Positions 25,864 to 34,270 of a DNA stretch of 64,000 nt are shown in pieces. Below the pieces are notes generated by a model that did not search any database, had not been told where the DNA came from, and saw nothing but the letters and a program-made list of their open reading frames with translations. Source of the DNA: JACMRP01 sp047302465 (lineage in GTDB: Bacteria > Bdellovibrionota > Bdellovibrionia > Bdellovibrionales > Bdellovibrionaceae); assembly GCF_047302465.1 (NCBI RefSeq), contig NZ_CP178621.1, positions 3,968,001-4,032,000 of the forward strand, in the 5' to 3' direction. The position numbers were made by a program, and so were the translations under genes. How positions within the stretch are numbered: the stretch's first letter is position 1; each line of letters opens with the position of its first letter.

Positions 25864-26370
25864 ATGGACAAGAATCATCCAAAATCGATTTCCTTGACCT
25901 TGGCATTTTCTTTAACAGCTCTCATCTTCTATTTACCTGCCAATTTTTTTCCCTTTATGAGTATTGAACTATATGGCAACAGAAATACTTCAACTATTTG
26001 GGGTGGCATTGTCGTTTTGGTGGAGTCTGGCTCTTGGCCGATAGCACTCATTGTTTTTTTGGCAAGTATTGTCATTCCTTTTTTTAAACTCGCTATATTG
26101 TTTTATCTGGCACTGACTGCAACAAATGGAAAACACCTGCAGTTGAAACTGAAGCTGTACAACATCACTGAAGCCATTGGTCGCTGGTCCATGTTGGATA
26201 TTTTTTTGCTAGCTGTCTTAGTGGCTATTCTTAAGTTGGGTCCGTGGACGACTGTGGAGCCTCAGATGGGGTCTTTGCTTTTTGCCCTCGTTGTTATCTT
26301 TACGATGGTTGCTTCCGCAAGTTTTGATCCTAACCTTTTAAAGGAAAATCCAAATGGCAAAGTTTCTTAA
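25864..26370 (+). CDS. PqiA-like membrane protein (single module)
   Basis: 168 residues with four hydrophobic helices. The opening LPANFFPFMSIELYG and the later IGRWSMLDIFLLAVLVAILKL are the two hallmark segments of PqiA/YebS proteins. E. coli PqiA has two such modules plus zinc ribbons; here there is one module and no ribbon. PqiA works with PqiB in lipid movement between membranes. The gene overlaps pqiB by 17 bases. Confidence 0.85.
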   Translation: MDKNHPKSISLTLAFSLTALIFYLPANFFPFMSIELYGNRNTSTIWGGIVVLVESGSWPIALIVFLASIVIPFFKLAILFYLALTATNGKHLQLKLKLYNITEAIGRWSMLDIFLLAVLVAILKLGPWTTVEPQMGSLLFALVVIFTMVASASFDPNLLKENPNGKVS

Positions 26371-27208
26371 GTCAAATTGGTATGTCTGGCTTTTTCCTGT
26401 ATTTGCAATTCTTATTTCAATCTGGCTATTCATGGGATATCTGGAACAACGGGGACCTGATATCACGATTCGCTTCGAAGACGCAGCAAGCTTACGAGCA
26501 GAAAAAACCCGTATTCGATATCGCGGTGTCGTCGTCGGAACTGTTCAAAAAATCACCATTTCCGAAGATCATAAAAATGTGATTGTACATGCAACCTTAC
26601 AAAGAGATTCTGCGAATTTTGCCGTAGAAGGTTCGCGATTTTGGATAGTCACGCCAAAGATGGATATTCAAGGCGTTCGTGGACTTGAAACTCTTTTTGA
26701 AGGTCCCTATATCTCGGTGCTGCCAGGCACGTCGAAGGCAAAAACTAAAACCGCGTTCATCGGGCAAGCGACCCGTGGGACTGAAGATGATGCCTTCGAA
26801 AATACGACGCCTTACTATTTGGAGTCCCCCTATGTTGAATCCATAAGTGCTGGTGATCCAGTCACGTTTCGTGGCTTAACAGTAGGAACGGTCAGCCGAG
26901 TGACTCTTACCAAAACTTCGCAAATGGTGAGTATTCAAATCAATATTGAACATAAGTATACCAAACTCATACGTACCAATACCGTGTTTTGGCGTAAGAT
27001 AGGAGTTCAGGCAAAGTTAGGACTTTTTAGTTCTGATGTCAAAATTGAGTCGCTTGAATCCCTCTTACGAGGAGGTATTGATCTCTTCACTCCCGAACCA
27101 GCGGGCCCTATGGCAAAGGCCCGCAGTCGGTTTGCATTAAGTGCCAGCCCCCCAAAGGGTTGGGAGACCTGGAACCCCGCTCTCGAATTCGAGAGCCGCA
27201 TCAACTAA
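26354..27208 (+). CDS. PqiB-like MCE-domain protein, short form
   Basis: 284 residues. An N-terminal membrane helix (about residues 9-29) is followed by two MCE domains: ITIRFEDAASLRAEKTRIRYRG with GTVQKI, and YVESISAGDPVTFRGLTVG with its GTVSRV. E. coli PqiB has three MCE domains plus a long needle domain; this protein has two and no needle. It probably forms a hexameric periplasmic ring for phospholipid transport. GGAAAA precedes the start, inside pqiA. Confidence 0.8.
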   Translation: MAKFLKSNWYVWLFPVFAILISIWLFMGYLEQRGPDITIRFEDAASLRAEKTRIRYRGVVVGTVQKITISEDHKNVIVHATLQRDSANFAVEGSRFWIVTPKMDIQGVRGLETLFEGPYISVLPGTSKAKTKTAFIGQATRGTEDDAFENTTPYYLESPYVESISAGDPVTFRGLTVGTVSRVTLTKTSQMVSIQINIEHKYTKLIRTNTVFWRKIGVQAKLGLFSSDVKIESLESLLRGGIDLFTPEPAGPMAKARSRFALSASPPKGWETWNPALEFESRIN

Positions 27209-27209
27209 C

Positions 27210-28139
27210 TTACATACCGGAAGCTTTTTTCTTAGCGTCCATTTCTTTGGTAGTACTCAAAATGGTCTTAGATAAAGTTTCGCTTGCCATCAGTACTTGC
27301 TGAGAAGCGAGTTCCAAAATTTGCTTTTGAAATTTCGAATTTGCAAACTTCGCCTGAGCCGCCATCGCAATACCTGTTTGCCACTCTGCGATCATTGGAT
27401 CCCAAGGATGAGGACCACCATCGACCATAGTTCCTTTGTCGACCCAACGCCAAATTGCATATTGATCAGTAGGTTTACCAAGACTGATAGACTTAGGAGT
27501 TTCGTAAATTGCTAAATAGAACGCGGTCTGTCCATTCGCAATGCCTAGGTCCTCTTCTTGAACCGTTTCAGAATAACCATTTATAAGCTGCCACTTCACA
27601 AACTTACGGCCTTCGATATCAGGTACCGCCAGAACGTGTTCGTTATTCACATTGTCACTCACCACGATGCCATCTTTGTTCACAGAAGTTGTCAGTTGTG
27701 AGTTTAACGTTCCTCCTACCATTACTTTCACAAAGTCTTGGTCCATAAATTGACCTGTGGAAACATTGAAAGCGTCGACATACACTGCGTTTGGCCCGAC
27801 ACCAACACCGCCCGTAGGTAAATAAATCATCACAATATTGACATCAGTTTCACCAACAGTAGGCGGAGTTACAACTTTTCTTCGCGCTTGGTCGTCTGTT
27901 GTGTACAAAACGTTTCCGCTCGCAGCACCACTGACAGTCATGTAAGCAAAAGTGCCGGTACCTTTGGTCGTCCCAGTTGGCCATTCAATAGTTTTGCCAG
28001 GAACAGGAACAGCACAATGAGATCCAGGCGCCACATTTTCCAATGTAATCACTTCAAGCTCATTAGCCCCACCTGCTTGGTGACGTCGACGTCCCGCAGA
28101 CCAAGAAAGCACGACAGTACGATAATAAACATTTGGCAT
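27210..28139 (-). CDS. Uncharacterised 309-residue protein
   Basis: No signal peptide. Beta-rich N-terminal two thirds (YRTVVLSWSAG, VNIVMIYLPTGGVGVGPNAVYVDAFN), then a helical C-terminal part (QKQILELASQQVLMASETLSKTILS) ending with Lys-rich residues. ATG 28139 follows GAGGAG. Not recognised. The stop is one base from the convergent pqiB stop. Confidence 0.65.
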   Translation of the reverse strand: MPNVYYRTVVLSWSAGRRRHQAGGANELEVITLENVAPGSHCAVPVPGKTIEWPTGTTKGTGTFAYMTVSGAASGNVLYTTDDQARRKVVTPPTVGETDVNIVMIYLPTGGVGVGPNAVYVDAFNVSTGQFMDQDFVKVMVGGTLNSQLTTSVNKDGIVVSDNVNNEHVLAVPDIEGRKFVKWQLINGYSETVQEEDLGIANGQTAFYLAIYETPKSISLGKPTDQYAIWRWVDKGTMVDGGPHPWDPMIAEWQTGIAMAAQAKFANSKFQKQILELASQQVLMASETLSKTILSTTKEMDAKKKASGM

Positions 28140-28444
28140 AAATTCTCCTCTTTTTGAAAATCAGGATGGAAAGAAATCCATCTCCGCAAATCAGGTTTTG
28201 TGAGCGGCGAAGTAATGTCAAATGACCGATAAACAACAAGCCATTTGTAGTGCGTTCCCAAAAAGACAATGCGCAGAATAAGAACGCCGTTCTGAATTTT
28301 TACTAGAACTTTGCTCAAGAAAGTCTGGGATGAGATCTTCGATCAATAGACTGTCGAGGTTACCAAAACTCCTCGCCGCGGAAATATTTAGCCCTGTTTA
28401 TCTATGTAATATTGCGGAATCCTCGAGAGGAAAGGAAGTTCTGT
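28140..28444. other. Intergenic region, no gene seen
   Basis: It carries the ribosome binding site of the 309-residue gene at its left end and AAGGAAG before the DUF5335-like gene at its right end. Short ORFs on both strands lack ribosome binding sites and family features. Promoters for both genes must lie here but none is convincing. Confidence 0.5.
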
Positions 28445-28804
28445 ATGATCACAAGAACCGTCCAAAAAAGTGAGTGGAATAAATTCTTCAACCTTGTTTC
28501 AAAGTCGATTGAAGGTCAAGAGGTCGAGATCGAAGTTTCCGGTCTTGAAATTGGAGATCAGATTGAAGCCGATTGGGTTCCGTTTGACGGAATTTCGTAT
28601 GATCCAAAGACAGACTACATTTTTGTGCATACGCCACTTTTGGATCACACGATCGTTCATCCTTCGACGGTGCTTGTAGCTGAAGAGGAGAATACTATTG
28701 TCGCCATCAATATAACGGACGATGAGACTATTCAAATTCTGCAGTTCCGCCCCTCTTTGGAAATTCCTCAAGAACGAAGAGCGGAACTGGAAAATCGCCC
28801 TTAA
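28445..28804 (+). CDS. DUF5335-like protein
   Basis: 119 residues from the ATG at 28445 (AAGGAAG upstream). The sequence WNKFFNLVSKSIEGQEVEIEVSGLEIGDQIEADWVP, an acidic beta-rich small domain, resembles DUF5335, whose role is unknown. The C terminus is charged. It is convergent with the SRPBCC gene at 28807. Confidence 0.65.
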   Translation: MITRTVQKSEWNKFFNLVSKSIEGQEVEIEVSGLEIGDQIEADWVPFDGISYDPKTDYIFVHTPLLDHTIVHPSTVLVAEEENTIVAINITDDETIQILQFRPSLEIPQERRAELENRP

Positions 28805-28806
28805 GA

Positions 28807-29337
28807 CTAGAGTTTTTCCATATAGGTTTTCATAGATGCTAAACCCTCATCAAAATCTTTGATAAGAACTTTCTTGAGGTTTAAAAGCATACAGATGACG
28901 TTCATTGGGAATTTGTATTTTCCCTTCATGCCCCATTTTACTTTGGTTTGGGTGGCATCAACTGCTTCCGTAATTAGATAAGCCGCGCTGGTATCTTCCA
29001 TCGGCTTCTTGAAACGAAGTTCCAAATCAATTCGCTCGCCTTCAATGATGTTTTTAATTTCTTGCTCGCCGACACCCACATCGTCATTTCCAGACCAAGC
29101 AGAAATGAAACCTACGGTCCCATCTTCACCGCGATACTCCATTTGGATGTTGGGATCTCTTTTAGCCCATGGGCTCCAGCTATTGTGAGTTTTCAGTTGT
29201 TTGAGCTGTGCAAAAATGACGTCTTTAGGTTTTGCGATCACTATTTCGCGTTCAATATTCATTTCTGACGGCGCAATCAGCCCCAGAATAAGAAAAACCC
29301 CAACAATAACACCTAACGCGATTAAAACTTTTTTCAT
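28807..29337 (-). CDS. SRPBCC-family protein with N-terminal membrane anchor
   Basis: 176 residues: an N-terminal membrane helix (KVLIALGVIVGVFLILGLIA) then a START-like SRPBCC domain with the family opening IEREIVIAKPKDVIFAQL and a mid WSPWAKRDP segment. Such proteins bind hydrophobic ligands; the ligand here is unknown. Divergent from the AHSA1-like gene 29501, with a shared control region. Confidence 0.8.
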   Translation of the reverse strand: MKKVLIALGVIVGVFLILGLIAPSEMNIEREIVIAKPKDVIFAQLKQLKTHNSWSPWAKRDPNIQMEYRGEDGTVGFISAWSGNDDVGVGEQEIKNIIEGERIDLELRFKKPMEDTSAAYLITEAVDATQTKVKWGMKGKYKFPMNVICMLLNLKKVLIKDFDEGLASMKTYMEKL

Positions 29338-29359
29338 TTTTCAGCCTCCCGCCTAGACT

Positions 29360-29388
29360 TGAACTTACGCTACTTTATAAAGTAAAAC
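29360..29388 (+). promoter_or_regulatory. Promoter with embedded palindrome, between divergent SRPBCC genes
   Basis: TTGAAC (29360-29365), 17-base spacer, TAAAAC (29383-29388). A perfect 14-bp palindrome TACTTTATAAAGTA (29371-29384) lies mostly within the spacer and just touches the -10 box, so a bound repressor would block polymerase. It could also act on the divergent gene at 29337. The same layout, operator within promoter, is seen at 56472-56506. Confidence 0.5.
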
Positions 29389-29438
29389 TGTTAAGACTAA
29401 GTAATGCAAGAACAGATGAGCACTCGTAGGAGAACACA

Positions 29439-29507
29439 ATGGCTACAAAAGCAAAATGTACCGATGTCTATCAATCGAGGTCTAATCAGAGGAGCTTCCT
29501 ATGTTAA
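29439..29507 (+). CDS. Candidate 22-residue leader peptide
   Basis: ATG at 29439 sits 7 bases after GTAGGAG, a strong ribosome binding site, and reads MATKAKCTDVYQSRSNQRSFLC before TAA. The stop overlaps the start of the next gene (ATG 29501) by a few bases, so its translation would be coupled to that gene. It is too short for a similarity call and may be a gene remnant. Confidence 0.4.
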   Translation: MATKAKCTDVYQSRSNQRSFLC

Positions 29508-30040
29508 AAAATATTTCGATCGCCTTAGGCGCCATCATTGTTATTCTCGTAGGGGTGTTTATGTACACCTCACGTACAAGTTCAACGGTCGTAGTAGAAC
29601 ATACTCTGAATGCACCTGTTGAAAAAGTTTGGGCTATGTGGAACGACCCAGAAACTATTAAAAAATGGTGGAGCCCCAAAGGTTACACAGCTCCCGTTAT
29701 CAAAAATGATCTACAGGTCGGTGGAACGTTCCTACTTTCGATGCAAGCTCCCGATGGAAAAATGCATTGGAACAGCGGAAAGTACGTCGAGATTGTTCCG
29801 AATCAAAAGATTGTCTCTCGGATGGCTTTCTCTGATGAAAATGGGAATCCCATTCCTGGCTCTCAAGTTCCGGTTCCAGGTAAATGGCCTGACGAGATCA
29901 CTGTAACTGTTGAGTTCACTGCTCTCAATGGACAAACTAAAGTCAAAGTGACCGAAGAGGGAATTCCAACAGTGATGTCTTTATTTGCAAAAATGGGTTG
30001 GCAACAGCAATTTGATAAGTTTGACGAGCTCCTAAAGTAG
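29501..30040 (+). CDS. AHSA1/SRPBCC-family protein with membrane anchor
   Basis: 179 residues. Membrane helix at residues 4-22, then an AHSA1-type domain: TLNAPVEKVWAMWNDPETIKKWWSPKG, the typical VGGTFLLSM turn and VKVTEEGIP. AHSA1-like proteins bind hydrophobic ligands or assist other proteins. GAGGAG lies 8 bases before the ATG. Here the SRPBCC gene follows a leader ORF rather than an ArsR gene as at 56529. Confidence 0.85.
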   Translation: MLKNISIALGAIIVILVGVFMYTSRTSSTVVVEHTLNAPVEKVWAMWNDPETIKKWWSPKGYTAPVIKNDLQVGGTFLLSMQAPDGKMHWNSGKYVEIVPNQKIVSRMAFSDENGNPIPGSQVPVPGKWPDEITVTVEFTALNGQTKVKVTEEGIPTVMSLFAKMGWQQQFDKFDELLK

Positions 30041-30065
30041 CTCGTGTAACTCGCTAGAGGCTTTT

Positions 30066-30437
30066 TCAAAACGCCCCGTTTTCATTCGGGGAATCTTTCA
30101 TAAGCTCCTGACCAAGATCCCATAATTCTACGACCTTATTATTCTCGAATCGGAAAATGTGCACCACCGCGATAGGAGCCGCATTGGTGTCTTTTCTTAG
30201 AACCTGCGAGTGAGTGACAACCGTATTACCATCCTCATAGACATGTTTTACTTCGATGGATTTGTTAGGATGAGTTTTAGAGGCCTCTTCCATTGCAACC
30301 ATCAAAGAGGTTCTATCCCCTTTAAAATATTGATTATGATGAATAAAGTTGGATGCAATGAATTTGTCGTAAGCAGCTTTAACTTCTCCAGACGCTGCGG
30401 CTTTTAAGAAAGATACGGCCATTTCTTTTTTATTCAT
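30066..30437 (-). CDS. SnoaL/NTF2-like protein
   Basis: 123 residues, one NTF2-like cone: KAAASGEVKAAYDKFIASNFIHHN, then HPNKSIEVKHVYEDGNTVVTHSQV and a final IAVVHIFRFENNKVVELWDLGQ. The length and pattern fit the SnoaL group, which includes cyclases and ester-binding proteins; activity unknown. AGGAGAC precedes the ATG. It starts 9 bases after the DUF1801 gene stop, same operon. Confidence 0.85.
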   Translation of the reverse strand: MNKKEMAVSFLKAAASGEVKAAYDKFIASNFIHHNQYFKGDRTSLMVAMEEASKTHPNKSIEVKHVYEDGNTVVTHSQVLRKDTNAAPIAVVHIFRFENNKVVELWDLGQELMKDSPNENGAF

Positions 30438-30446
30438 GCTTGTCTC

Positions 30447-30830
30447 CTACTTTTTCTTTCTTGAAGCCTTTGCCTTTTTCTTGGCAAGGTTTTCCTGGAT
30501 GCGAAACTTCACTATTTTCGTCACAAGACCTGTCGGGATCGGCTTATCGATAGGTAGCTTAATCGTGCCCTTAGAAGTTTCATAGGCGCTCAATTTACCT
30601 GCAAAAGCTTTAATGGCAGACGGCATCGCATAAAGACCTATGTGGTTTTTAAAACCACCAAAGTACAAGAGTACACCTTCAAAGGAATAGGCTGGCATAT
30701 GATAGCTGATTTTCTCGGTAGCTTTTGGAGCTGCCTTTTTGATAGTCGTACGCAGTTGCTTTAAGAGCTTTTGTACGTCTTTAGGGAAGTTGGCTATGTA
30801 TGCATCTACGGTTGTCGAAGTCTTTTCCAT
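30447..30830 (-). CDS. DUF1801-family protein (YdhG-like)
   Basis: 127 residues. Typical start VDAYIANFPKDVQKLLKQLRTTI, then KATEKISYHMPAYSFEGVLLYFGGFKNHIGLY, the conserved iron-homeostasis-protein-like module. The C terminus is Lys-rich (AKKKAKASRKKK), perhaps for nucleic-acid contact. Function is unknown in most members. AGGA lies upstream of ATG 30830. Confidence 0.85.
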   Translation of the reverse strand: MEKTSTTVDAYIANFPKDVQKLLKQLRTTIKKAAPKATEKISYHMPAYSFEGVLLYFGGFKNHIGLYAMPSAIKAFAGKLSAYETSKGTIKLPIDKPIPTGLVTKIVKFRIQENLAKKKAKASRKKK

Positions 30831-30844
30831 GACACTATCCTAAT

Positions 30845-30876
30845 AAAAAAGGAGAAGCTTGCAAGCTTCTCCTTTT
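30845..30876 (-). terminator. Strong terminator of the haem peroxidase gene
   Basis: A perfect inverted repeat, GGAGAAGCTT, GC, AAGCTTCTCC (30851-30872), flanked by A6 and T4. Read on the minus strand the stem is followed by six T, ending the transcript whose stop codon is at 30904. Confidence 0.8.
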
Positions 30877-30903
30877 CATTAATTTCAATGAACAGTGTCT
30901 AAA

Positions 30904-32973
30904 CTATTGCTTCCAAGGAAGGAAAGCTGTCTCTAGACCTTGTACGTTTTTCTTAAGCTCAGGCATGTGTCTTACGATAACTTGACCTAAAGTACCTTCG
31001 TCATCAATCCACGCCAAGCCCGCTTTCGTGTAGTATTCAGGCGTGTAGTTAACTGTGAAGAATCTGTCTGCCATCAAACGACGAGAAGCCATCAAGATGA
31101 AGATTTGGAACATAGTCTCACCGAAGCCGAAGTTCTTAGGACGAACTTCTTCAGCCAATGTACCAACTAAAAGATCGATTGCTTCAACGTTGTCGTTACC
31201 AACAGAATCTTTACCGTATACTCTGTTGAACTTCTCCAATACTGCCATTTGGCGGTCATCCAATTGCTTGTTTGGTGGGAAGAAGTCACGATAAGACTTA
31301 ATTGGCTTTAAGTTGATACCTCTTCTGAACTGATTGTAACGAGGAACGCCTCTTTCACGATCACGAAGAACGTCAACCATACCCAAATCCATGCTGCCAT
31401 GGCCAGGAACTGTGAAGTTTTGCATGAAAAGTGGGAAGTTGTTCAACACAAGCTGACCAGGAAGCTGGGTACCAAATGAATAGTACAAATCTCCCAACTT
31501 GTGGTTTTCCATCATTGCATAGCTCTTATCATTTCTAGATTCAGCAAATGGAACTGCTTCAGTAACCGTTGGGCTACCTGCTTTTTTCAACTCCAAAGTC
31601 TCTGGCAACAAAGAGTGAAGTCTGTATACAGAAGTGAACTCTTCAGTGATGCTGTACGGAACGCCGAAATTGTCTGTTTTATCACCTACGATACCACCGA
31701 TCAAATAACCAGACTTAGTTCCACCGAACCAATCTGTTTTATTCAACCCAGGAATTCTCTTGATCATTTTTGTCCATGCATTTGGATTTGCAAGACCATA
31801 CCAGTTGGCATTCATTGCAATTTTCAAAGTATCGTTAGCCAAGATTCCAGGAGTCCACTCAACCGTGTGAATTTTCGCAAGGATAGCTGCATTGATCAAA
31901 CGCGCAGTTTGGAAAAGTTGTTCATCAAGGCCTTTTTCGTCCAAGACTTTAACGTCTTTACCGTTTTTCCAAGTGAACATTTTTGATTTAGCGTCATATG
32001 TAACGTTTTTCTTCAAAAGCATGTCTGCAATCGCATTGTGCTCTTTTACGAAAAGAGTATGAAGCATGCTCAGACCAACCCACCAGTTATCTTTGAAGCC
32101 AGTGACTTCGTAACCTTGGTTTTGTCTGTTATCATTAGGGTTCAATTTGTTGCTCTTAGGAAGAACTTCATTGCCACCAACCATAACTGTGCGCATTTTA
32201 CCGCGAGAGAACGCACGAACTTCGTTTTGCTCAGCTTGGCTGCTTCCGTAAATCTGAGAAGCATCCCACCAGTGAGTTACGTCATTCAAAGTAACTTTTC
32301 CACCGTATTCACGTTTGTAAATTTTTGGATCTACTGTGTTCTCTTTTGTTCTATCAATAGCTTGGCGACCGCTTCCTACGTTAATTTCCCAAGGATTGGT
32401 TTCCATGTTTTTACCATGTGTAAGCCAGTCATGGTTCATGAACTGGATCCAAACTGCGGCAAGCATATTCAAGAAAGGAACCGGTTTGAATTCATCACGA
32501 GTGAAGAAAGTCTGAGAAACAACAGATGGATTTGGAACCATCACAGTTGCTTCTGGATTTTTAACGATAAATGCAGGAGCCACGTTACGACCGAATGCAG
32601 TGTTTGCTGCACCCACAAGTGGGTTTTTCAAATCATTACAAGTGCCATCAGCACTTCTAAAGTTTGTGTTGATTTTAGAGCAATCAACCGGAGCATAACC
32701 AGAGTAAGCAACATGCGGGTCATGCAGATTGTTTTTCAGAAGACCCTCACGAATCCCCTTAAGAACTATCAAACCGCCTACTTTTCCTTTTTCCGACCAA
32801 GTCGTCCAAGGTGTGTCTGCAAGCTCTGAGCTTGGAGCACGTTGTGCTTCTGTATATACTTTTGGTGTACTAGCAACAGGCGTCGTGTCTTGGTTACTAG
32901 AGGTTTTAACAAAAGCACAAGATGAGATCACCTGGCTAAAAAGTGCCAGGGCTAATGGGATCCGTTTATTCAT
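30904..32973 (-). CDS. Alpha-dioxygenase-like animal-type haem peroxidase, lipoprotein-like
   Basis: 689 residues. The N terminus has a hydrophobic segment ending VISSC, a possible lipobox at Cys19. Features of the animal-peroxidase fold: distal helix WIQFMNHDWLTHG with His181 followed by Asp182 (calcium), VTHWWDASQIYG at about 232-243, LHTLFVKEHN at 304-313, and the proximal motif VYRLHSLLP with His453. Tyr450, three residues before that His, matches the radical Tyr of cyclooxygenases and plant fatty-acid alpha-dioxygenases. These oxidise fatty acids to hydroperoxides. It may do the same at the envelope. Start has AAAGGAG. Confidence 0.8.
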   Translation of the reverse strand: MNKRIPLALALFSQVISSCAFVKTSSNQDTTPVASTPKVYTEAQRAPSSELADTPWTTWSEKGKVGGLIVLKGIREGLLKNNLHDPHVAYSGYAPVDCSKINTNFRSADGTCNDLKNPLVGAANTAFGRNVAPAFIVKNPEATVMVPNPSVVSQTFFTRDEFKPVPFLNMLAAVWIQFMNHDWLTHGKNMETNPWEINVGSGRQAIDRTKENTVDPKIYKREYGGKVTLNDVTHWWDASQIYGSSQAEQNEVRAFSRGKMRTVMVGGNEVLPKSNKLNPNDNRQNQGYEVTGFKDNWWVGLSMLHTLFVKEHNAIADMLLKKNVTYDAKSKMFTWKNGKDVKVLDEKGLDEQLFQTARLINAAILAKIHTVEWTPGILANDTLKIAMNANWYGLANPNAWTKMIKRIPGLNKTDWFGGTKSGYLIGGIVGDKTDNFGVPYSITEEFTSVYRLHSLLPETLELKKAGSPTVTEAVPFAESRNDKSYAMMENHKLGDLYYSFGTQLPGQLVLNNFPLFMQNFTVPGHGSMDLGMVDVLRDRERGVPRYNQFRRGINLKPIKSYRDFFPPNKQLDDRQMAVLEKFNRVYGKDSVGNDNVEAIDLLVGTLAEEVRPKNFGFGETMFQIFILMASRRLMADRFFTVNYTPEYYTKAGLAWIDDEGTLGQVIVRHMPELKKNVQGLETAFLPWKQ

Positions 32974-33265
32974 GCAAACTCCTTTTACATCAATATTTAA
33001 GCTGATACCTAGTCAGTATATTTATAATAGAGAGTCTGGGAAGTCTGGTTTCTTGGTCACGACCTTTGAGCTGATGAATTTGTCCCGTTACTATTCTTTG
33101 GTCTAGGGAATATTTGCAAAGTACCCTAAGAACTCCTGCACTCGGAACAACACGATCTGGAACGAATCACTTATAACTAGCCTAAGAGAAGTCGTATTCA
33201 TCAAACTATTTCTGCTAATTAAATAGTGATGTTAGTATGAAAGTGGACTTCGGAGGATTATACGA

Positions 33266-34270
33266 ATGAAGAAGAAGACGATGATTTCTGCAGCACTCGG
33301 CGGAGTGTTCGTTTTTTCAATTTTGACTTACACAATGGTCGACTTTTTTATTGAACCAAAAGAAACTCGTCTGCCAGCTTCCGTACCTAGCAACTATGAA
33401 TCTTTGAAGGCTTGCGAAAAACAAGAAATTCTCTGGGATAAAGTAAAAGCTAGCGTTTATAAGACTCTTCCGGAATATCGCAGTTTGGGCTTTCTTCAAA
33501 TGCTTGCTTTAGGCAAACAAGAGATTTCCCTGAAAGGTTCATTTCATTCTGACTTTGCACCAAAAGGTTGGAAAAAGTACCTGCACGGTCGAGGCGCCAT
33601 TGGAAAAGTGAAAGTCGTTCCCGTTGGTAACAAGTATACCGGCATCTTTCAAGGTGCTGACTGTGCTCTTCTTCGTCTCTCACTGACTTCTAAAGTATCT
33701 GGAGACCGAGCTGTTGCACCGGGCTTGGCTTTCAAGGTGCTCCGCGATGGCATTTACAGCGCCAATATTTCTGCTCTTGTTTCTTTGACAGGCCAAGATC
33801 ATGAGTACAACTTCTTTAAAAATGCTATGTCCAATATCGTTCCTGTGGCTGACGGAATCGGACCAGGGTGGGTACACAGTATTTTCAGCAAAGTGACCGC
33901 CTACCCTGAAGAGCTTGTCGTTGCAGATATGGCTACGATTAATGCGCAGGGAATTACAGCAAATAACGTTGTGGCTCCTCGCCAGATTTTCTTTGAGCCT
34001 GCGGGTGGATTGAAATTCAGCTCGACAGAGCACGATGTGCGCAACGACTTTGCAACAATTCCTGCAGGCACGACGATTTATCATGTTCGTGTAGTTTCAA
34101 ATGAACACAAAGACTTTAACTATCTTGAAAACTATACAGCTGAAAAAGTTGAAGGATTTTTTAAAGACTCTGAGCATATTGCAGACATCGTTTCAACGTC
34201 TGAATTTGTAAGCTCTGAATTTGGCGACGACGGAATTTTCTTCCGTCATCAGATAAGACCTAAATACTAG
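33266..34270 (+). CDS. Catalase-fold protein with N-terminal membrane anchor
   Basis: 334 residues. Membrane helix at residues 8-28, then a domain that resembles the catalase core: HGRGAIGKVKV (His107 aligns with the catalytic His), LLRLSLTSK near 136-143 and APGLAFKVLRDG at 151-162. It is shorter than catalases (about 480 residues) and close to small catalase-related proteins such as allene oxide synthases. A clear proximal Tyr was not found, so haem binding is unproven. GGAGG precedes the ATG. Divergent from the dioxygenase-like gene (292-base gap), suggesting a shared pathway. Confidence 0.55.
   Translation: MKKKTMISAALGGVFVFSILTYTMVDFFIEPKETRLPASVPSNYESLKACEKQEILWDKVKASVYKTLPEYRSLGFLQMLALGKQEISLKGSFHSDFAPKGWKKYLHGRGAIGKVKVVPVGNKYTGIFQGADCALLRLSLTSKVSGDRAVAPGLAFKVLRDGIYSANISALVSLTGQDHEYNFFKNAMSNIVPVADGIGPGWVHSIFSKVTAYPEELVVADMATINAQGITANNVVAPRQIFFEPAGGLKFSSTEHDVRNDFATIPAGTTIYHVRVVSNEHKDFNYLENYTAEKVEGFFKDSEHIADIVSTSEFVSSEFGDDGIFFRHQIRPKY

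Noticed and set aside
29404..29622. 72-codon ORF overlapping the AHSA1-like gene
   Set aside because: Arg-rich out-of-frame shadow of the leader ORF and the SRPBCC gene.
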